Shown here in pieces: positions 18,166-23,787 of a stretch of DNA of 23,787 nt (within the stretch, counting starts at the first letter, position 1; the number at the start of each line of letters is the position of its first letter). The translations under genes and the position numbers were made by a program. The DNA is from Pelargonium nanum (taxonomy: Eukaryota; Streptophyta; Magnoliopsida; Geraniales; Geraniaceae): assembly GCA_036897485.1 (NCBI GenBank), contig JAYMTF010001381.1:1-23787 (forward strand), written 5' to 3'. Under the pieces are notes generated by a model that was given only the letters and a program-made list of their open reading frames with translations, was not told where the DNA came from and did not search any database.

Positions 18166-18260
18166 GAAGAAAGGGAGTAGTCTTAAGCTGAAACAAACAG
18201 CAACTACAAATTGATCCCCAAACCAATGTTTGCTTCAGCTTAAGAGAACTCCCTTTCTTC
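18166..18260. ncRNA. 95-nt hairpin, candidate miRNA precursor or short inverted repeat
   Basis: The 33-base arms at 18166-18198 and 18228-18260 are complementary except for a two-base internal mismatch and one further position, with a 29-base loop. On the minus strand that last position becomes a G:U pair, which favours minus-strand transcription. A lower stem of about 13 bp, a small internal loop and an 18-bp upper stem resemble compact plant miRNA precursors. The likely 21-nt products would come from the upper stem (from about 18181, or about 18229-18249). They match no conserved miRNA that I can recall. A small palindromic element is the alternative. Confidence 0.4.
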
Positions 18261-19570
18261 ATGCTCATGCCATCTTTTATTTAAGCTGTAAGTAAACTAT
18301 ACAAATTCACTGAATTCAGTTCCATTACCCAAAAAAGAAAGGTAGACTGCAAGGAAAACAAGATAAGCTTGAAAAGAAGTAAATGGTTGGTACAATTGGT
18401 AGCTTTTAGAGTTTTGAAGAGTGAAAAAAAAAGAAGGAATGGCATGGCATGTGAATGTAAATATGAGGGATAAAGGAGGGGCAATGTGGAAAAGTGGTGA
18501 ATAATAGTACCAATACCAATGATGAATGATGATAATGATAAGCTAAAGTTAAGGTAATAATGATTAGCTATGTTTTGGTTTTGTCAAAAACAATGTCAAG
18601 GAAGAGAGAAAAATGGAATGAGGTGGGTAATCATTCCATTTCATTCATTGACCATTTTCCTAGAAAATGGAAGTGATAGGCTTTTGGAGGGAAAAATATC
18701 AACCTCATTAGTAATTTAGGTGCATTAAAAAATAAATTGGAACAAATTACAGATTTTCAGTATAAAATGAATGAATCGTGAACATTTTTTATTCGATTTG
18801 ATTTATATAAATTCGGTTCGACCTGAAAATTCATCAAATTAATTTTAGTTCGAATTAAATTTTAAAAGTCCGAGATTTCGGATCCACATCGGCTCGGTGA
18901 AGATTTGTTTTGAGGCTCATCTTATGAGTTGCTTTGTTTAGGTTAGGGTCCAACAGATTAGCCTTTACATAGGTGTAGATGAGAAGTTGTTGTAGGCCAG
19001 TGTAAAGTGATATACAGATCCAATATGATCTATGTCAACATTGACAGTGTGCTTAGACTATTAGGCCCATAAATTAAGCCCAACCTATATCATATTCCTA
19101 AAATTTTGGGCCCAATTTTAGCAATAAGATGGTGCTGCTAAGGTATGTTGGGAATAAAGTTTAAATTTTAGGAATAAAACTCACTAAAATAATTAGGTCC
19201 AAAATAAACTAAAAGAAGAAGATGATACTAAGGTATGTTGGGCTAAACGGTTTAATTTGGATTATTTTGATATCTTACGTTCAAGCCTCCTTGCCCGCGA
19301 TATGCATGTGATGGAATTATAGGGTTTATATGTGAGATTTACTCCTAATATGTAGCTCAACGTATTGATAAAAAACTATTACTGTATAAAGTATGATCAA
19401 GGATACAAGTGTTTTGTAGTTTTAATTATTGTACATCCTACCATTATTGTCAAACATAACATAATACTTATTAAAATGATTTTTGAATCTTACAAATATA
19501 ATGTTTTTTTTTTTTTTTGTAAATACAAGAGTTTGAAACTCTCTCTAGCTTGGTAGATTAAATGCACTAG
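18261..19570. other. Intergenic region upstream of the ACOS5-like gene
   Basis: No gene was recognised. The minus-strand frame at 18281-18484 is hydrophobic but lacks any domain. Features seen are a degenerate CGGTTCGA-type repeat at about 18785-18870, an exact 15-bp direct repeat CTAAGGTATGTTGGG at 19138-19152 and 19228-19242, a TTGGGCCCAA palindrome at about 19107, and a T-run at about 19505-19518. Confidence 0.5.
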
Positions 19571-19571
19571 A

Positions 19572-19580
19572 TATAAAATA
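19572..19580 (+). promoter_or_regulatory. Possible TATA box of the ACOS5-like gene
   Basis: TATAAAATA lies 277 bases before the ATG at 19857. It is the best TATA match in the upstream region, but it would imply a leader of about 250 bases. Closer, weaker AT-rich candidates exist at about 19720-19800. Confidence 0.3.
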
Positions 19581-19856
19581 AACAAAAGAAAACCAAACTT
19601 AATGAATTGCTCAAAGATTGTTGCTTCCATGAGTCTATGAAGCATGACTCCACCAAAACCCTACCATTCAAGAAATGCTCACTCACTCCTCACTTGTCTC
19701 CTACTAAACTAAACCTAAATAATTAAATTAATCCCAATGCACACAACATGATCCCCAATAACACCCATTTCATTTTCCTTTAAATTAATCCCCAAATGCT
19801 AATAATATTCTCAATCTCAATATTAAACCTAAATATCAACCCTCCTTTTAACTAAC

Positions 19857-22800
19857 ATGGGAACTCAAGCACAAAATTTGTCTCCGGACCAAGAACACAT
19901 CTTCCGGAGCCCTTATCCGGCCGTCCCGATCCCCGGCGACCTGACATTGCCGGAGTTCGTGCTCCAAGACGCCGAATTGTACTCCGACAAGGTGGCGTTC
20001 GTCGAGGCGTTGACCGGAAAATGCTATACCTACGGCGAGGTGGTGAGAGATACGAGGAGGTTTTCGAAGGCTTTGAGGTCGCTTGGATTGAGGAAGGGAC
20101 GTGTGGTCATCGTTGTGCTCCCAAATATTGCCGAGTATGGTATTGTTGCTCTCGGCATCATGGCTGCCGGCGGCGTGTTCTCCGGCGCCAACCCCGCCTC
20201 GCATGCGTCGGAAATCAAGAAACAAGCGGAGGTTTCCGATGCCAAGCTCATTGTCACCGATAGACTACACCATGAAAAGGTTGGAATTTTTTTTTCTCTC
20301 TTTAAACTTCTTAACATTATAAAAGTAATTATCTTTTTATACAACTTGTACTTAAAATACAAACGTTACATTTGTGACACATAATTAAGAAATCAAGACA
20401 CCAAATGTAGGGGTGTAATGGAGGCGAATCAAGCTCAAATTGTCAGGTTCAGCCTAGCTCGATACTAGGGTTCTTGCTCGAGGTCACACGAGTTTATAAA
20501 TTAGAACTCAAGTTCGGATTAGGTAAAAATAATCAAACTTGTGTTTGATTCGGCTCAATTTGACTATTATAATAACATATATACATGTTCTAACAAACTC
20601 AAAAAGTTCTTAACTAACTTATTATATAAACACTATTGATAATTCATGCATAACTAATTTATTTTCGTACAAAATTTCAAATACATGTGTATATTCTAAT
20701 CTCATATACATTGTTCTAACAAACTCAAAACATACTAACTACTTTTTAACTAGACATTATTGATTATTCATGTATGACTAATTTATTTTAGTACGAAATT
20801 TTGAATGAAAAGAACACTTATTTTGTGACAAATAAAGTATGTGCTTATATATATATATATATATATTAAAGACTGGAGATGTAGTACTTTCTTACTAACT
20901 GATGCTTCACGGATCCTCGACTCCCCTTCTTATATTTATTCACTCCGCTCCCACAAATTCATTTGATAGGGCATGAATGAAATTTAATAAGTTGTCATCA
21001 TCTCATTAATTTGACTTAATCTTAGCCAAAAATAACTAGACCCATAGTCAATTATAACGAAATCAATCTGTGTGTATATATATATATATAGCGAGTCAAG
21101 CTCGAGCCTTCTTAAATGCTGGCCTAGTTTTACAATCCAATGATAAAAATATTTTATATTGGTTTCATCAGGTGAAATGTTTGGGGCTGCCAGTGATAGT
21201 AGTGGGCGATGAGGAAGTGGAAGGTGCCATAAACTGGAAGATCCTTCTAGAAGCCGGAGACCGCGCCGGCAACACCAGCTTCATCGCCGAGGAGCTCCAC
21301 CAGACGGACCTCTGTGCCCTCCCGTTCTCGTCGGGCACCACCGGTCTCTCCAAGGGCGTCATGTTGACCCACCGCAACCTGGTGGCCAACCTGTGCTCCA
21401 CTCTCTTCGGCGTCACGCCGGACCTTATCGGCCACGTCACCACGCTTGGTCTCATCCCTTTCTTCCACATCTACGGCATCACCGGAATCTGCTGCGCCAC
21501 GCTCAAGAACAAAGGCAAGGTGGTGACCATGGCCAGGTTCGATCTCCGGACCTTCTTGACGGCGCTGATAACGGAGGAGGTCACGTTTGCGCCGATCGTG
21601 CCGCCGATCATATTGGCGCTGGTTAAGGACCCTGTTGTCGGTGAGTTTGATCTGAGCAAGCTCAAGCTCCAGGCCGTCATGTCCGCCGCGGCTCCGCTGG
21701 CGCCGGAGATCCTCACTGCCTTCAAAACCAAGTTTCCTAATGTTCAAGTCCAAGAGGTCAGTACTCGTAAACATAATATGTTGCATGAACACGGTTACAA
21801 AATAAGACACGAAACGTAACTGCGACACACAAATTTAATAAAATCGTATGCATGACACGCTAAGAATGCGTTTCAAAATAAATGTTATAATTCATTATTT
21901 TTAGTAGGAAAGTTATTTATGATTGTCAATAATAAACTCATAACAAGTTAGTTGGTGTCACTTAACATATGACTATAAAATTAAGATTAATACAAGAGTA
22001 AATATGTTACATTAACTAACTTTTTTCTTAGTTTTTCTCAATATAGAAATAATACTCCTTTTGAATTGAGGGTGTAATTTATATTTGCTATATTAGTGCA
22101 TATAAGTTACGTAAATTCGTGCTTCTCAATTTGCGTAAGAGTGTTGGTCACGTTCAACTGATTTATTTTTAGAGGATAAAAATGGAGATACATAAGGTGT
22201 CGAACACGTGTCTGCTTTGCAAAATGGTTGAAAAAAATAAGAGACATGCATATAAAAATGTAAAATCAAGTGTCCGATACATATTTGGAAAGTGTCAGAG
22301 TGTCTATGTATCATACACGAGTACGTTGAGAAGACGAGAGTGTGCGTGGATCATAGATTAGCACGGTTATTTAAACATTGTCAAATTTTTAAATGATCTT
22401 TTTTGGGATTGCATGGACTCAATTAATTTCTTAATATATATTGACAATGTATGTATTAGGCCTATGGATTGACAGAGCACAGTTGCATAACTCTAACTTA
22501 TGGGGATACAAGTGATCATCAAGATCATGGAGAGACCAAGAGAAATTCAGTAGGGTTCATCCTCCCCAATTTAGAAGTCAAATTCGTCGATCCGGAAACC
22601 GGAAAATCTCTCCCCAAGCACACTCCCGGAGAAATTTGTGTAAGGAGCCAATGCGTTATGAAAGGTAATTAAGTAAAAGATTTATATTTACTGAGATTCT
22701 TCAATCGATACAAGAAAACGTTCTTTTGAATAACGTTACATTTATGTTTTGAAATCTCGATAAGGTTACTACAACAATGAGGACGAAACTGCCCGAACCA

Positions 22801-23787
22801 TCGACGAGAACGGATGGTTGCACACGGGCGACATTGGCTATATAGATGATGATGGATACATCTACATTGTGGATAGGATCAAGGAGCTAATTAAGTACAA
22901 AGGCTTTCAAGTAAGGCCAACAAATACTTTCCAAATTAAGAAAGTTTGTCTTGCAAGTAACCTAATTTCATTGAAAATTGATAATTTGCAGGTAGCTCCT
23001 GCAGAGTTGGAGGCTATTCTCTTGACTCATCCCTCAGTTGAAGATGTAGCCGTTGTGCCGTAAGTACATATCACGTATACTTATTTATATGAAATTGATA
23101 TATAAATACATGTAAATTCTTGTTGCATTTATGGATTGTTCAAAACTATGATCTTATATTAACGATTAGATCATTGGACTTGCAAAAAGTGTTGTTCACC
23201 TCCTCATTGGAATTGGTTGATGACGATACTAAACCCGTAAAATGATGTTTTTGGTCTTCATTTCACTTTATATTTTAAAATAAATGTACGCTAAGATTAA
23301 ACCTGAAATGTACAAAAAAAGAAGTTATTTTGAGTTATAATCTTCGACTTAGGGTACTCTGATCTTGATTTCATACGTGCGGCTTTAAGAGTGGAACTAT
23401 GGTTGATTTTTGTGTTGATATGTCGTAGATTGTTGAGAAAAACGTGATGGTAGTTTGACGAGTTCATAAAGAGAAAATACATCTTCATTTTGTAATTTTT
23501 TTAGTTTTGAGTTCATCAAAGGGGGAAACCAAAATTCTTAGGAGCTTTCCTCTCAATACACTCTAATCTATAACTACTTTATAAGAGTTAATCACATATT
23601 TTTGGGCAGTTCAGAGATACAAAAAGATTTAACTCTATGGATATAGAAAAGTCTAAGTGCACAAACTTAAGTGTACACTCTCTTCTGCTGACACCTAGAT
23701 CTTTGTGCACTTAAATGCTCCTTATAAATAGGAATGACAACGGGGCGGATTCAGGGCGGATTCCCCATTCCCCGTCCCCGTCCCCGC
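19857..23787 (+). CDS. ACOS5: ACOS5-type acyl-CoA synthetase (4-coumarate-CoA ligase-like 1), 3' end outside window
   Basis: Five exons: 19857-20279, 21172-21756, 22460-22664, 22765-22910 and 22992-23059, giving 475 codons plus two bases. Junctions are phase 0, 0, 1 and 0, and the last donor is CC|GTAAGT. The ATP/AMP box [15 protein letters not shown] lies at about 194-208, FFHIYG at 238-243, AYGLTE at 337-342, GEICVRS at 393-399, GWLHTGD near 421-427, and the hinge/catalytic segment [15 protein letters not shown] at about 439-453. Arabidopsis ACOS5 has 542 residues, so about 66 residues, including the C-terminal catalytic lysine region, should be in a sixth exon beyond the window. ACOS5 activates medium- and long-chain hydroxy fatty acids in the tapetum for sporopollenin. 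The segments [15 protein letters not shown] and CVRSQCVM place it with ACOS5 rather than with true 4CLs of lignin synthesis. No break was seen in the visible part. Confidence 0.92.
20587..20807 (+). repeat. Imperfect tandem duplication, about 126-bp period
   Basis: Copy 1 (about 20587-20684) and copy 2 (about 20713-20807) share GTTCTAACAAACTCAAAA at their starts and a nearly identical stretch with GACTAATTTATTTT... (copy 1: AACTAATTTATTTT) and GTAC(A/G)AAATTT near their ends. Scattered differences show that it is not recent. It lies inside intron 1 of the ACOS5-like gene. Confidence 0.65.
20848..20867. repeat. (AT)n microsatellite in intron 1
   Basis: A run of about ten AT units. A second, shorter TA run follows at about 21075-21090. 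Both are likely to vary in length between individuals. Confidence 0.7.
21757..22459 (+). other. Intron 2 of the ACOS5-like gene
   Basis: 703 bases, donor GAG|GTCAGT and acceptor TGTATTAG. At about 22195-22320 it has a diverged repeat with GTGTCGAACACGTGTC and later GTGTCCGATACA and GTGTCAGAGTGTC words, a type of interspersed sequence common in plant genomes. No gene is inside; the frame at 22126-22314 is a chance frame over that repeat. Confidence 0.7.
23060..23736 (+). other. Start of intron 5 of the ACOS5-like gene
   Basis: From the donor GTAAGTAC at 23060 no acceptor followed by the expected ACOS5 C-terminal sequence is visible before the window ends, so this intron is at least 728 bases long. 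The stretch is AT-rich and otherwise featureless. Confidence 0.6.
23737..23787. repeat. Edge of a GGGGCGG/CCCCGTCCCCG-type interspersed repeat
   Basis: ATGACAACGGGGCGGATTC followed by TTCCCCATTCCCCGTCCCCG is a GC-rich, self-complementary pattern seen in dispersed elements of many plant genomes. The composition changes abruptly from the AT-rich intron. Only the left edge is in the window, so the class and length cannot be told. Confidence 0.45.

Larger units (their letters stand above)
20280..21171 (+). other. Intron 1 of the ACOS5-like gene, repeat-filled
   Basis: 892 bases, donor AAG|GTTGGA and acceptor TTTCATCAG. It contains a degenerate GGGGTGTAATGGAGGCGAAT-type interspersed sequence at about 20410-20570, where GCGAATCAAGCTC recurs as GCGAGTCAAGCTC at about 21091, a tandem duplication (separate entry) and two TA microsatellites. 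It is much more AT-rich than the flanking exons. Confidence 0.75.

Noticed and set aside
18888..18898. ATCCACATCGG as the upstream sequence element of a plant snRNA gene (RTCCCACATCG)
   Set aside because: Two mismatches to the element and no TATA box at the required short distance downstream, and no snRNA-like sequence follows.
19138..19242. The exact 15-bp direct repeat CTAAGGTATGTTGGG as a target-site duplication of a 75-bp insertion
   Set aside because: It is too long for most DNA elements, and the enclosed 75 bases show no terminal repeats or A-tail. A local duplication is as likely.
20848..21819. Open frame at 21070-21819 starting in intron 1 as a separate acyl-CoA synthetase start
   Set aside because: The first residues come from the TA microsatellite and intron. 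The acceptor TTTCATCAG at 21171 and the phase-0 junction with exon 1 give the continuous family sequence [13 protein letters not shown].

Overview
The window is nuclear DNA of a flowering plant, most likely a eudicot. It has AT-rich intergenic DNA, GT-AG introns, TATA boxes, AATAAA signals, MITEs and tRNA-derived SINEs, and its recognisable genes belong to plant families. No bacterial, organellar or viral gene block was seen. The species cannot be named from the sequence.

Layout, left to right. 1-5,650 is mostly gene-poor. It holds a possible 3' end of a gene (3-71), a dense cluster of Site II (TGGGCY) promoter hexamers at 4610-4710 with no recognisable gene attached, and two Stowaway-like MITEs (about 4945-5140 and 5159-5398). 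5,658-8,180 is a J-domain gene of the plant DnaJ/DUF3444 family. Its first 245 codons are intact, but the rest of the gene, including the DUF3444 domain, is decayed into stops, frameshifts and deletions. 8,839-10,260 is a complete RAMP4/SERP-type gene for a small ER tail-anchored protein of 68 residues; its first coding exon is only the ATG. 10,611-14,550 on the minus strand is a complete F-box/kelch gene of the LCR type, carrying a miR394 target site (11147-11166). 14,580-19,570 is intergenic and contains two SINEs with target-site duplications, one PIF/Harbinger-like MITE, and a 95-nt near-perfect hairpin (18166-18260) that could be a miRNA precursor. 19,857 to past the right edge is a gene for a 4CL-like acyl-CoA synthetase of the ACOS5 type. 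Five exons are visible and the last exon lies outside the window.

How the genes relate. This is not an operon. RAMP4 and LCR are convergent neighbours, an arrangement that recalls Arabidopsis, where (from memory) LCR At1g27340 lies between RAMP4 genes At1g27330 and At1g27350, so the block looks like old microsynteny. RAMP4 acts at the ER translocon and in the ER stress response. LCR is the SCF substrate receptor controlled by mobile miR394 in shoot meristem and leaf development. ACOS5 works in the tapetum on sporopollenin precursors for the pollen wall. The most unusual items are the truncated J-protein, the hairpin, the (GGN)9 tract in the LCR leader, and the orphan Site II promoter cluster.
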